Translations under genes and position numbers: made by a program
The notes under the pieces: generated by a model
What the model was told of the DNA's origin: nothing
Database searches by the model: none
What the model saw: only the letters and a program-made list of their open reading frames with translations
Shown: positions 1 to 10,600 of the stretch, in pieces
How the letters are laid out: the number at the start of each line of letters is the position of its first letter
How positions within the stretch are numbered: the stretch's first letter is position 1
Assembly: GCA_003427395.1 (NCBI GenBank)
Contig: BFEA01000295.1
Span: 765,268-796,718 of the forward strand
Source: Chara braunii
Taxonomy: Eukaryota; Streptophyta; Charophyceae; Charales; Characeae
Reading direction: 5' to 3'
DNA: 31,451 bases

Positions 1-350
1 CCGCCCGCCGGGAAACAAAAAGAAAAGAAAAGAAAAAACGGAAAACAAAAAGAAAAGAAAAGAAAAAAACAATGGAAAGTACAAAAAGAAAAGAAAAGAC
101 AAAAAACTGGGGGGAGAAAAAAAGTGGACACTGACAACGAAACAAAAAGAAAAACAAAAGCGAAAAAAGTAAGAAACGGCAGACCGAAAACGAAAATGCT
201 ATAAAGAAAAAAGGTCGGGGCACGCTAGAAGGACACAAAACGACACGACAGAAGGAGGAAAAAAAAACTAAAAGTAAAGAAAATAAATACAAAATTACAA
301 AAAGAACACAAAATCAAAAAGAAAAAAAAGGGGCCGGGGCACGAAACGAC
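1..350. repeat. A/G-rich simple sequence
   Basis: This stretch is almost entirely A with scattered G and C. Short motifs such as AAAAAGAAAAGAAAAG recur near 17-32, 48-63 and 75-95. The two leftmost copies form an imperfect tandem duplication of about 30 bp. No reading frame has normal coding composition. It is polypurine low-complexity DNA, and I see no gene in it. Confidence 0.8.
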
Positions 351-366
351 ACTTTCTTGCTATCTG

Positions 367-410
367 ACGGCGGGCGCGTTCAGATATGAATGCGCATCGA
401 CGCCCGCCGT
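367..410. repeat. GC-rich inverted repeat (hairpin)
   Basis: A perfect 10-bp inverted repeat, ACGGCGGGCG at 367-376 and CGCCCGCCGT at 401-410, encloses a 24-base loop. The loop can fold further because GCGTTCA pairs with TGAATGC across GATA. The surrounding 360-600 is the most CpG-rich part of the window and contrasts sharply with the A-rich sequence before it. It could be a promoter-proximal GC island or an end structure of the transposon that follows. No function is shown by the sequence. Confidence 0.5.
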
Positions 411-818
411 GTACCCGGCCCGGTGGGCGCTCTCTCTCNTTTAGTGGCGCGCTGTGAACAATTCGGTAAGGCCGTCACTCTGCACAACGCCCCTCCCTTG
501 ATCGCCTTCATCCGCCGACCCGAATCAAAACTTCGGGCCGATTCCGGCGCGCAGCGAAACACGACCTCCCCCCCGCGGGCCCACCGCGCTTAAGGGGTAG
601 GATATATATATATATATATATCGCCGAAATCCCCGTTGCTTCTTATTCCTTTCTCTTCATCTCCATCCGCTTCACGCGCTCTCTCTTCTGTGCAAGGCTC
701 TCCAGTGTACCATGATATTTCACGCGGTCGAGGGAGAGGGTTTTTAGATCCACGTGGACGTACTCAAACCGATTCTATATTGGAGAGACCTGCAAACAGG
801 CAATGTTTGGATGACTGA
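411..818. other. Non-coding flank with (TA)n run
   Basis: I can support no gene here. The segment runs from CpG-rich sequence (with an N at 439) into a (TA)n run at about 604-621, then into pyrimidine-rich sequence. A reading frame open from 636 ends at TGA 816-818, directly before the ATG at 819. It may be 5' flank of the transposase gene. I see no convincing TATA box apart from the TA microsatellite itself. Confidence 0.5.
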
Positions 819-3321
819 ATGGTTGTTCTGTCGTTCCCTCCTCTGCTGAATTTGACAACTGTCACACAAACTCCTCTCCTGAGTCACATGCGCGCAATCA
901 TTGCCGCAATCTCGGCTCTCCCCACTTTCGTTGGCGATCCCACATCGTCTCCTTTTGTGCAATCCGCTGTCTTTTCTTCTTGTCCTCCATTTTCTTCACC
1001 TATGGACTCTCTCGCAGCGACGTTGCCGACGACATTGTCCGCAAGTCACACCATGTGCGGTGTCCAACAAAGTCGTTCATACGCCGCACATCCAGTTTCT
1101 TTGCCACGGTCGTTCCCGTCTTCGGGCCATGACAACACCGACGCGGTTCCCGTTGCGGGTGTCTTTGCGTCGGATCCCGTCTATCAAGCAGAAGAGATAC
1201 GTTCGCCGATCGAAGCAATGCAGCCGACATCATGCACCCCGGTTTCCACCAACCGTGCATGCGATGTTCTTTCCCCGTCTTATGATAGCGAGGCAGGGAT
1301 GAGTTTCTCGCCTCGGTCGCCCCGTACGAGGTTCAGTACACCTCGTGAAGGCAAGTCTCGCTGTGTGCGATGCAGACTCGACCAGCAAAATTGATTGGGT
1401 GATATTGCAAAGGCGATGAGGAAAAAGTTGTCGACTCACACTCACCGCTCCAAAGATAAGAAGAAAAATCATTGTTCCTACGAGGACGTGTTTGATCAGC
1501 TCCTAGAGTGGAGTTTCGTTCACATTGATGACCTGATGTCAAAGCACGGCCCCGACGAGCAATCGTCTGGCCATGGGGGGTCATGCCGACAAGGATCGAA
1601 TGCAACGGCGACACCGAAGTCCCGAGGTGGCAGACCTCGCAGTTACGCTTTGAAATGGCGCGATGGTGAACCGGGATATTCGGATAATGGTCCGATGTTT
1701 GAAAGGTTGACCGTGAGGGACCAAATGGTCATGTGGGATGCTAAGGCAAAACCCGATGTCGTTTTCATTGAGCCGGTGAAACTTCTACAGATTCTCAGGA
1801 TGTCCGAGCAAACGTGTCCTCAGCACGGGAAAAACGTGGAGGTGACGATCACGAAGATACATTATTCATGTCACATTCACAAGTTGCAATTTGAGTGTGG
1901 GAAAGGGTGTACTTGGCACTGGAGTTCCGCGAAGGTTGTTTCATCGAGTGGGGTGAGAAATTCGAGGGTGGAGACTCGATTGTTCCACTCCACTGTGACT
2001 GCGGGAATGACTTACACTCAATTGAATAACCTCCTGCGACGCTTAGTGATGAAGAAGGTTAGGAAAAAAACTTTCTATAACTTTTTCCGTGATGACGGGT
2101 AGGTTCCCGACAGTGGCTACGACACGTCGAACGGGTTACGCAAAAGAGCTTCGACAAGGTCATTGCGCGATTGAGCAGTTCGAACGATCCGATCATCGTT
2201 TTGGTGGACGGACGTTACGATTCGTCTCGTGACGCTCAACATTGTACGGTGATGGCGGTGGATTTGAAGTCAGGAATGATCGTGGGGACGGAGACCATGC
2301 TCCGAGGGAGCGAGTCGTCGTAGAAGCTGAAAACACAGTGTGTGGAGAAACTGCTTCATCGATTGAAGAACAGGAAAAACCTCATAATTGCAGAGGTTGT
2401 GCATGATGATTGAGGCGCAGTTGACGTCATATTGTGGCGAATGAACATTGACTCGCAAAAATGTATGTGGCATAAGGCCAAGACTTTGGTCAAACGCTTG
2501 CGAGAGGCTGTGCGTGGCACGAAAACTGTCAAACCAGCTGTGGTCGGGGCTTGCGAGCATGTGCCCGAGGTGAAGTGTTTCACAAAGAAGGAGCTCGAAC
2601 TTTGGCTCATAACGAAATGTGTACGTGTGGCTGAGGTGTCCATAAAAAAAAAGGATGAACTCATTGAGATTGTTTCGGGTGTGCTCTTCCCCGACGAAGC
2701 AGGGAAGGCGTTGCCAGATGATGTCGTCGAGATCGATGCGTTGCAAACACTGCATTGCAATGTGGCGCAGGAGGCGAAGGAGTGGTTGTACGGCGCTTGC
2801 AGGCTGCGCGAGCGCGCAAGGGATGACGATGGCAATGTGTTGGTCACTCATGTGCAACACCTCGCCAATCATTGGGCCGAGGATCATTCCCGTTGCGATA
2901 AGGAGTTGTTAAACCTGTGCAAAGCGTCCGGTGGTCCGGACAGAGAGTCATTGTACGAGGCGGGGGGACGTGTTCATTTGGCCATCGCGAGGTATCTTGA
3001 ACAATTCGCTTCTAACACGAAGATGGCGTACTACACACGTGCGAGGATGACCTTCAACAACGAGTGCTTCCACTCCGTGATCAACAAGTATTGCACGAAA
3101 CGTCTGAACTTTTCCAAGTCTTATGAGGCGCTCGTATGTTGCACCGCTTTGGAGTGAAACAAAAACAAACGAATCAAGTGATTGCGCACAGTGTTCCGCA
3201 AACCGACAAACGTAACCCATTGATGCCGCTCCGCACGACAGCATATATACGCCGCCCGGAATACGTCGTGGCGCTTCACATTGCGACTGAAGTTTTTGGC
3301 AGCCCTCGGGTCGAAGACTAG
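819..3321 (+). pseudogene. Broken DDE-type transposase gene (copy 1)
   Basis: This is a decayed cut-and-paste transposase. From 819 one frame runs through a Ser/Pro/Thr-rich N-terminus of about 190 codons, a TGA at 1392, then a Cys/His cluster (CPQHGK near 1815, CHIHKLQFECGKGCTWHW near 1870-1920) and a short segment ending TFYNFF. A frameshift near 2098 moves the gene to another frame. That frame carries VDGRYDSSRDAQHC (2204-2245, first Asp at 2207), VHDD (2399-2410, second Asp), SQKCMWHKAK (near 2453-2482), HWAEDHSRC (2870-2896) and NNECFHS (Glu at 3062). This order matches a transposase family common in eukaryotic genomes, with DGR-DS, WH-K and DHS-C signatures. I recall it as Kolobok-like, but that superfamily name is unverified. 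Stops break the core at 2321, 2411, 3155, 3179 and 3221, and a second shift lies near 3230-3260. The C-terminus VFGSPRVED ends at TAG 3319-3321. A second copy at 26415-27390 confirms the alignment. The start at 819 is uncertain. Confidence 0.75.
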
Positions 3322-3330
3322 GCACGTAAC

Positions 3331-3588
3331 ATGTTGCAGCAATCGGACGTCGACGACCCAGTTATTGAGCATTATGATGAGGAAACTGATTATGGACTCC
3401 CTGATGTCGTTGAGAGTGCGGTGGAGGGTGTTGTGGCCGAAGGTAACAATGTTTTCGTTGAGGCGGGAAGCGAAACTGCTTCAGATGACGAAAAGTCGTC
3501 TTCCGACTCCGACAACGATGATGCCTCTCACCGCCTCGACTTTGACGGTGTCGTGCTTTCGCAGGAGGTGTCCGTTGTGCAAGAGTGA
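3331..3588 (+). CDS. Acidic ORF following the transposase (85 aa)
   Basis: An 85-codon ORF starts MLQQSDVDDP and ends LSQEVSVVQE. It is rich in Asp, Glu and Ser, with a cluster reading SSSDSDNDD near residues 51-60. It starts three codons after the stop at 3319-3321 and is in the same frame as the transposase C-terminus. The inverted copy (26133-26405) has a homologous ORF that starts MLQQEHIDDP and ends ASQDVSVARM, also after an in-frame stop. Conservation at both ends argues that this was coding sequence. It was either a separate small protein or, perhaps more likely, the acidic C-terminal tail of the transposase whose linking codon became a stop. There are no domains I can name. It is probably not functional now, because the upstream gene is broken. 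Confidence 0.5.
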   Translation: MLQQSDVDDPVIEHYDEETDYGLPDVVESAVEGVVAEGNNVFVEAGSETASDDEKSSSDSDNDDASHRLDFDGVVLSQEVSVVQE

Positions 3589-3779
3589 TAGTGTCAGAAG
3601 TGATAGTGTCACATACTACATCGATGCTACTGTCGTAGTGATAATCATGAGAATTTTGTGTGCTCGATTTGAACAAGTTATAATTTTGAACTGGTTGTGA
3701 TAAGTGGTTGTGAGAGCTGCTTTTCATGTTTACTAATACTATATATGTTTTCTATACACTTTGTGAGAACTGGTCGTGG

Positions 3780-3783
<4 letters not shown>
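3589..3783. other. Non-coding stretch with a 15-bp tandem duplication
   Basis: The segment downstream of the acidic ORF contains a duplicated AGTGATAGTGTCA unit around 3585-3613. The rest is AT-rich and has no supported coding frame. It may be the 3' flank of the transposon. I could not find terminal inverted repeats pairing it with the region before 819. Confidence 0.4.

Positions 3784-3831
<48 letters not shown>
3784..3831. repeat. (TA)n-(GA)n compound microsatellite
   Basis: A run of about 33 bases of alternating T and A (3784-3816) passes directly into about 15 bases of alternating G and A (3817-3831). Confidence 0.95.
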
Positions 3832-3832
<1 letters not shown>

Positions 3833-3923
3833 AAGGTCAGACTGATGCAATGAAAGATGTTCAATCCATACAACATGAACCATCGACTAATACTGATATA
3901 ATGACAGATGTCCAACCCAGCAA

Positions 3924-4300
<377 letters not shown>

Positions 4301-4340
4301 GAATGTGACTATGTTGCTCATATTTAATCTCCGTTCAAGG

Positions 4341-4481
4341 TCATGGACGACGTGCCGCGACGGCTGCTGGCCCAAGCCCGGGGCCCCCTCGACCGCACAC
4401 CACTCTACGTCTTGGTCGATGGTCATACACCATGTCCCCATCATCATCGTTGTTGGGTGCTTGAGGTTGTGCCTGCTCCAT
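4341..4481 (-). CDS. Short ORF, possible first exon upstream of the NRFAGYRE fragment
   Basis: A 46-codon ORF on - starts MEQAQPQAPNNDDDGDMVYD, continues into an Arg/Gly/Pro-rich stretch (RPRRRVVCGRGG) and ends at a TGA (complement 4341-4343). An Asp-rich, disordered-looking N-terminus just upstream of the 4022-4300 fragment on the same strand is what a first exon could look like. The other copy at 24.87 kb lacks this part because a repeat ends there. Pure chance is possible for an ORF of this length. Confidence 0.25.
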   Translation of the reverse strand: MEQAQPQAPNNDDDGDMVYDHRPRRRVVCGRGGPGLGPAAVAARRP

Positions 4482-4539
4482 TATAGTGTCGCGTCGTGAG
4501 TATCTGCAACAGATGCGGTGAAAGTTAGTGTCGGTTCCC

Positions 4540-4908
4540 TCAACATGGGAAAGAAATATTCAAAAACATCTTCTCCATTGCAGATAGAGTATGGCGGAGA
4601 AACGATCTCCACACACCGTTTTGCACAACGGTGCCATGGTGGGTTTCGAGGAGACGATACACAAGAGGATACACAACGTCATACATTTCATCACCGGGCA
4701 CCGGTCCGAGCACGGGACGATGGAAGTGTGTCTTCGACTTTGACATTAGAACTCGAACATGGTCGACGGCATTATCACGAATGTACATCTCGGTTGTCAG
4801 TCTGACCACCTGGTTATCTTTGACGCCAACAACGAAATGTCGTCGTTGAAGCTTGTCCCTGCTTTTGAAATCTGGCACCTCGTCAACTGTTTGTGTCACC
4901 GGCGTCAT
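4540..4908 (-). CDS. Unidentified ORF (122 aa), possible exon
   Basis: An ORF on - starts MTPVTQTVDEVPDFKSRDKL and contains RRHFVVGVKDNQVV, RVLMSKSKTHFHRP and VPGDEMYDVVYPLVYRLLE, ending FLNISFPC. Its composition looks protein-like (mixed hydrophobic and charged, no long simple runs). The frame overlapping on + is interrupted sooner. I recognise no domain. It lies between the coiled-coil fragment and the NRFAGYRE fragment, on the same strand as both. It may be an exon of a decayed gene or a chance ORF. No second copy in the window allows a check. Confidence 0.3.
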   Translation of the reverse strand: MTPVTQTVDEVPDFKSRDKLQRRHFVVGVKDNQVVRLTTEMYIRDNAVDHVRVLMSKSKTHFHRPVLGPVPGDEMYDVVYPLVYRLLETHHGTVVQNGVWRSFLRHTLSAMEKMFLNISFPC

Positions 4909-5300
4909 GGACTAATAATAATAAGCGATGTCGTCGTTAAGAAGACTCGCGGAATGGTAACATTGAAAAACGAAGGGAGAGCACATAATGATTGCGTGAT
5001 GTCGCTCGTGTGTTGATAGAGCTGTAATTCACTGAAACTAACAACGTGACAAAAAAACATTGCAATTGTACAATGCGAATCGCAAAACGTAAGCGGGATG
5101 GCAAGCACAAATGGTGGAGCTAACGCGACCCTTTCGCAATAGGGATAGTAATAACTTATACGAACCGGAACAAAAAAACTCGGCCGTAGGACCACAGGGG
5201 ATTGAGGAAAAAAAAACTGCAGTTGAAACGAAGGACGAATCGAAAAAAAAAAACAAATTTCAAAAATTGATTTCGTTATTTCCGACCACTACGCTTTCAA
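4909..5300. other. No supported gene
   Basis: AT-rich sequence with A runs at about 5050, 5208 and 5245. A + frame opens at 5111 (described with the next entry). I see no repeats, splice chain or RNA gene that I can defend. Confidence 0.4.
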
Positions 5301-5732
5301 CTAGATCCATGAGTCCAAGTTCGAGGGCCCGGAACAACGACCGAACTGTTTTTGCTTCTTCAACTTTTGAGAATTTCGCCCTTCACAGCCAGCAGAGTTA
5401 TGATCCTCGTCAGGACTCAAACCCCGAGACGACACGGAAACATACGACCCTGAGTTGTCCCGGAATATACTGACTGAGTCGGGCGTCTGGGTCGTGCTTT
5501 CTGATAGGGAGGCCGCAGCTTGTGACAAAGAGAAACCTAGTTGGACTTCAGTACCGTCATGAATGTCGCGGGCCGAAACAACGAACGGAGTTGAAGGGTT
5601 AGCAGAAATGGATAACACGTATTCCCACTTTTCACCCCTAGGGTATCCTTCACATCCATGAAAAGTGCAGTGAGAATCATGTTTTTTTGTTTTATTTGGT
5701 TTTTTTTTTTGCCTTGTTTTGTTTTTTGTCAA
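5301..5732 (-). CDS. Unidentified Ser-rich ORF (143 aa), competing + ORF
   Basis: The - strand ORF begins in an A-rich Lys/Thr run (MTKNKTRQKKKP), which is probably not coding. From about residue 27 (CEGYPRGEKWEYVLSI) it becomes protein-like and Ser-rich (SLSQAAASLSESTTQTPDSV), ending PSNLDSWI. A + strand ORF of 120 codons (5111-5473, MVELTRPFRNRD to TLSCPGIY) overlaps its C-terminal part, so at most one can be real there. Neither is recognisable. The - strand choice rests only on shared orientation with neighbouring fragments. Confidence 0.2.
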   Translation of the reverse strand: MTKNKTRQKKKPNKTKKHDSHCTFHGCEGYPRGEKWEYVLSISANPSTPFVVSARDIHDGTEVQLGFSLSQAAASLSESTTQTPDSVSIFRDNSGSYVSVSSRGLSPDEDHNSAGCEGRNSQKLKKQKQFGRCSGPSNLDSWI

Positions 5733-5871
5733 AGCATGTATGTGTCAAGTTTGGTGTTTGTTGGGTTCCTGGAGATGCTTGTTTTGGGCAGCGGTGAAAA
5801 TTGTGAAAATCGGCAATTTGAAATGTTAGTAAAATTTCATGAAAGTGCATTTTTGCCTTGCTATTTTATAT

Positions 5872-5872
<1 letters not shown>

Positions 5873-5905
<33 letters not shown>
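5873..5905 (-). repeat. T33 tract (poly-A on the - strand)
   Basis: An uninterrupted run of 33 T. On the - strand it is a 33-base A tract, 84 bases after the stop of the coiled-coil ORF at 5989. That arrangement resembles the tail of a retroposed transcript. There is no AATAAA just upstream, and TGTAA immediately abuts the tract. It could equally be a mononucleotide microsatellite. Confidence 0.9.
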
Positions 5906-5909
<4 letters not shown>

Positions 5910-5988
5910 TCAGTTAGTAAGAAGTGCACTCTACAGATTGGTGTGAGGTATGGTTAAAATGACCCTTTGTTTTTTTTATAAATGGAGG

Positions 5989-6288
5989 TCAAAAATGGGG
6001 GTCGATTAACCTTCTGTCAGGGTTAGGGGAATCGACACGAGGCTTGCCTTCCTCGCGCAGCAGACGTTGCTCACGGATTGTGCAAAGAGCCTCCCGATTA
6101 TCCAATTCTTTGTTTTTTTTCCGCAAGGACGACACAATTGTTCGCATCAGGGAATACGATGTCGACAGCACAATACGTGTATTGTTCAGGTCGTTTGTCA
6201 CCGTCTCTATTTGTTTATCTATCTCATCGAGACCATATTTGCCTTCATTGCCTTCCGAATGTGACGAATGTGTAGATATACCAAAATA
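5989..6288 (-). pseudogene. Coiled-coil-like ORF fragment, possibly retroposed
   Basis: The - strand frame is open from about 6288 and includes GKYGLDEIDKQIETVTNDL, followed by RTIVSSLRKKNKELDNREAL and IREQRLLREEGKPRVDSPNP, ending at a stop at 5989. Heptad-like hydrophobic spacing with abundant Glu, Lys, Asp and Arg suggests a coiled coil. There is no ATG at the upstream edge, so it is partial: an exon or a 5'-truncated copy. The A33 tract downstream on the same strand favours a retroposed fragment. I cannot identify the parent gene. Confidence 0.35.
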
Positions 6289-6300
6289 AAAGGATATTGT

Positions 6301-7486
6301 TTTTCTACCAAATCTTCAAAATCCGATGTAGCTATATTAGATCCATAGAAGCAAACAGTGAACATAACTAAAAATAAAAAAGTGACCATATATATATGCA
6401 AAAAAGATCCATAGATTCAAAAGACAAATGACCGGTTTTCTTTTGGTGGAGAGAAACTAGCTGTTTTTTGTGAGCCAGCTCAAAACGACTGGCTCTGGAA
6501 TGAGGTGGCAACCCAAAATGGAAAGAAACAAAACAGGGAAAGAGACAAAATTGTGCATTTGGCCCAAAAGAGAGCCAGATGCACCACAAATTGAAAAAGT
6601 GGACTTAGGGGCTCAAAATTTAAGCAAGGGCTACTTCGCGGTGACAAAGTTTATTGTTGGTCTTGGATCTCAGCCAGATCCAAGGCTGAAAATACGCCGC
6701 TGCATGAAAAAATATCTCGACCTACCAAAAATGGGGTACAAACTGAAAAAATTGAGAAAAAACCCTAGTGGTTTTTTTTTTCTCAAGTAAAATTGGCCCT
6801 TAGGCATAAGAACCCAAAGAGGCAGCATTCGTAAGGTGAAAAAGAGGCCGGAGTAGGCCAAGAGGCAATCCGAGTTGGTACCAACCACTCGGACTGCATG
6901 TACTTGGCCAAAAAAGAGGCCCGGGTACTTCCAAAAAGACGTAGTAGTGAAATTTTGTCTTCGGGGTACCTCAGTTCACCTCAAGGCACATGGAGAGGCT
7001 CATGGGCTGGCCGAACTGCTGGTTTCAGCCTACATAAGCTGGGAATTCAGTCCCCCACTTTCACAATTGCATGAGGAGTGCCCATGCTGCCCAAGTGAGC
7101 TCATAGGAGCACTCTTTCACTTGGAGAGAGGAGAGGGGAACCCATGCCAGCTTAGGAGCTTGGTGCATGCCATGAGCTAGGAAGAGGAACTCTACAGACT
7201 AGTACTAGTGAGGCTGACCTTTGGGAGGTGATCCGCCATACCCCCCTAGTGTGAGGGAGAGAGAGAGACTAGAGGGAGTCCATTAGCCCTCCTAGAGGGA
7301 AGGACTCCATAGTCATGGTGAGTGGAGTTTGAGGCAACTTGGGAAGAGGTGAGAGAGGAAGGAGAGAGGCTTGAAGAAGGAGGGAGTCATAACCAAGGAG
7401 GAGTTGCGCAAGAAGGAGCAAGCCTCTTCAAAATTGAGACTCCATCTCCAAGACGTTAACAAGGTGAGTGGAAGGAAGAGGATGCA
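6301..7486. other. Unassigned region, transcript-like, with a 5' splice donor consensus at 7464
   Basis: No gene can be named here. Two + frames of about 100 codons (6470-6790 and 6875-7180) read Lys-rich or mixed sequence without a recognisable domain. From about 7090 the sequence is strongly purine-rich with GAAGAAGG and GAGAGG motifs. It contains CATG|GTGAGT at about 7318 and AACAAG|GTGAGT at 7464, both close to the donor consensus. A CTACATAAG motif at about 7030 could be a weak TATA-like element. The whole might be an LTR-like or leader-exon remnant before the satellite block. That is inference only. Confidence 0.3.
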
Positions 7487-7522
<36 letters not shown>

Positions 7523-7618
7523 TCTTCTTCTTATCCTCCTTCTTTTTCTTCTCCCTCTTCTTCTCATTATTCTTCATTTTCTTCTTCTTCTCCTTCTTCT
7601 TCTTCATCTTCTTTTTCC
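7487..7618. repeat. CTT/CCT polypyrimidine tract
   Basis: About 130 bases of C and T, mostly CTT with CCT interruptions and only four A's. It directly precedes the first 91-bp satellite unit and forms the left border of the array. Frames through it read poly-Leu, poly-Phe or poly-Ser and are not credible proteins. Confidence 0.9.
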
Positions 7619-10600
7619 TATTGGGATATTCAAACTCTTGTTTTTCACTCACACACTAGTAGGTAGAGCTCTGATTCTTCTATGGATGATCTCATATTGC
7701 ATACTTGTGATTTAGGTTACTCAAACTTCTGTTCTTCAATCACACATTAGTAGGTAAAGCACCGAATCTTCTATGGATGATTTCATGTTGGATACTTGTG
7801 ATATGGGCTACTCAAACTCTTGTTTTTCACTCACACACTAGTAAGAAGTGTTCCGACTCTTTTATGGATGATCTCATGTTCGTTACTTGTGATTAGGATT
7901 ACTCAAACTTTTCTTCTTCACTCACATGTTAGCAGGAGATCCTCTGATTCTTCCATGAATGATCTTTTGCTCAAATCTTGTGAGATAGCCTAGTGCAACT
8001 CTTGTTTTTCATTCACACACTAGTAGGTAGTGCTCCGATTCTTCTATGGATGATCTCATCTTTGATACTTGTGATTTGGGCTACTCAAACTCTTGTTTTT
8101 CACTTACACAAAAATAGATAGAGCTCCGATTCTTCTATGGATGATCTTTTGTTGGATACTTGTGATTTGGGCTACTCAAACTCTTGTTTTTCACTCACAC
8201 ACTAGTACGTAGGGCTTCGATTCTTCTATGGATGATATTTTGTTGGATACTTGTAATTTGAGCGACTCAAACTCTTGTTTTTCACTCACACACTAGCAGG
8301 TAAACCTCCGATTCTTCTATGGATGATCTCATGTTCGATACTTGTGATTTCGGTTACTCTAACTATTGTTTTTCACTCACAAACTAGTAGGTAGGGATCC
8401 GATTCTTCTATGGATGATCTCTTGTTGAATACTTGTGATTTGGGTTACTCAAACTCTTGTTTTTCACTCGCACACTAGTGGGTAGAGCTCCGATTCTTCT
8501 ATGGATGATCTCATGTTGAATACTTGTGATTTGGGTTACTCAAGCTCTTGTTTTCACTCACACACTAGAAGGTAGGGCTTCGATTCTTCTATGGATGATC
8601 TCTTGTTGGATACTTGTGATTTGGGCTACTCAGACTGTTGTTCTTCTTAGATGCTAGAGGGAGATCCTCTGATTCTTCCCTGAATGATCTCTTGCTCAAA
8701 TCTTGTGTGATAGCCTAGTACAACTCTTGTTTTTCATTCACACACTTGTAGGTAGTGCTCCGATTCTTCTATGGATGATCTCATGTTGAATACTTGTGAT
8801 TTGGGTTACTCAAACTCTTGTTTTTCACTCACACACTAGGATGTAGAGCTCCGATTCTTCTATGGATGATCTCTTGTTGGATACTTGTGATTTGAGTTAC
8901 TCAAACTTTTGTTTTTCACTCACACACTAGTAGGTAGGGCTCCGATTCTTCTATGGATGATCTCTTGTTGGATACTTGTGATTTAGGCTACTCAAACTCT
9001 TGTTTTTCACTCACACACTATTACGTAGAGCTCCGATTCTTGTATGGATAATCTCATGTTAGATACTTGCGATTTGGGTCACTCTAACTCTTGTTTTTCA
9101 CTCACACACCAGTAGGTAGGGCTCTGATTCTTGTTTCATCGCTAAGTAGTAGGTACAGCTCTGATTCTTCTATGGATGATCTCATGTTGGAAACATGTGA
9201 TTTGGACTATTCAAACTTTAGTTTTCACTCACATACTCGCAGGTAGGGCTTCGATTCTTCTATGGATGATCTCTTTTGGATACTTGTGATTTGGGTTACT
9301 CAAATGCTAGTAGGAGATGCTTCGATTCTTCCATGGATGAACCCTTGCTCAAATCTTGTGAGAGAGCTTAGTGCAACTCTTCTTTTTTATTCACACACTA
9401 GTAGGTAGTACTCCGATTCTTCTATGGATGATCTCATGTTGGATACTTGTCATATGGGTTACTCAAACTTGTGTTTTTCACTGACACACTAGAAGGTAGA
9501 AAATTGATTCTTCTATAGATGATCTCGTATTGTATACTAGTAATTTGGGTTACTCTAACTCTTGTTTTTCACTCACAAACTAGTAGGTACGACTTCGATT
9601 CTTCTATGGATGATCTCTTCTTTGATACTTCTGATTTCGGTTACTCAAACTTTTTTTTTTCACTCGCAAACTAGTAGGTAGAGCTCCGATTCTTCTATGG
9701 ACGACCTCATGTTGGATACTTGTGATTTAGGTTACTCAAACTTTTGTTTTCACTCACACACTAGTAGGAAGGGCTCGGATTCTTTTATGGATGATCTCTT
9801 GTTGGATACTTGTGATTTGGGCTACTCAAACTCTTGTTCTTTAGTCTCATGGTGATAGGAAATCCTTTGATTCTTCCATTAATGATCTCTTACTCAAATC
9901 TTGTGAGACATCATAATGCAACTCTTGTTTTTCATTCACACACTGGTAGGTAGACCTCCGATTCTTCTATGGATGATCTCTTGTTGGATACTTGTGATTT
10001 GGGCTACTCAAACTCTTGTTTTTCACTCATATACTAGTAGGTAGGGCTCCGATTCTTCTATGGATGATTTTTTGCTGAAATCTTGTGAGATCGCCCAATG
10101 CAACTCTTATTTTTCATTCACACATAAGTAGGTAGAGCTTCGATTTTTCTATGGATGATCTCTATTTGGATACTTCTGATTTGGCTACTGAAACTCTTGT
10201 TTTTCACTCACATACTAATAGGTAGTGCTCCGATTCTTGTATGGATGATCTCTTGTTAGAGACTTGTGATTTGGGCTACTCAAACTCTTGTTTTTTACTC
10301 ACACACTATTAGGTAGAGCTCCGATTCTTCTGTGGATGATCTAATGTTGGATACTTGTGATTTGGGTAACTCTAACTGTTGTTTTTCACTCACACAATAG
10401 TAGGTAGAGCTCCGATTTTTCTATGGATGATCTTTTATTGGATGCTGGTGATTTCGGTTGTTCAAACTCTTGTTTTTCTCTGGCAGACTAGTAAGCAGAG
10501 GTCCGATTCTTCTATGCATGATCTCATGTTCGATACTTGTGATTTAGGCTACTCAAACTCTTGTTTTCACTCACACACTAGAAGATAGGGCTCCGATTCT

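Noticed and set aside
636-818. A 60-codon ORF just before the transposase, in the same frame
   Set aside because: It ends in TGA directly before ATG 819, has no similarity I can see to copy 2, and the upstream sequence is simple repeat. Kept only as a remark.
2270-2887. A - strand ORF of 205 codons over the transposase core
   Set aside because: The + strand carries the motifs shared with copy 2. The - frame is a shadow of it.
5330-5440. tRNA-like words (TTCGAGG, GGACTCAAACCCCGAG)
   Set aside because: I could not fold a cloverleaf with acceptor, D and anticodon arms around them on either strand.
7371-7715. Leu- or Phe-rich ORF of 114 codons over the CTT tract
   Set aside because: The open frame comes from the pyrimidine tract alone and runs into the satellite. 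No membrane-protein features remain outside the simple repeat.
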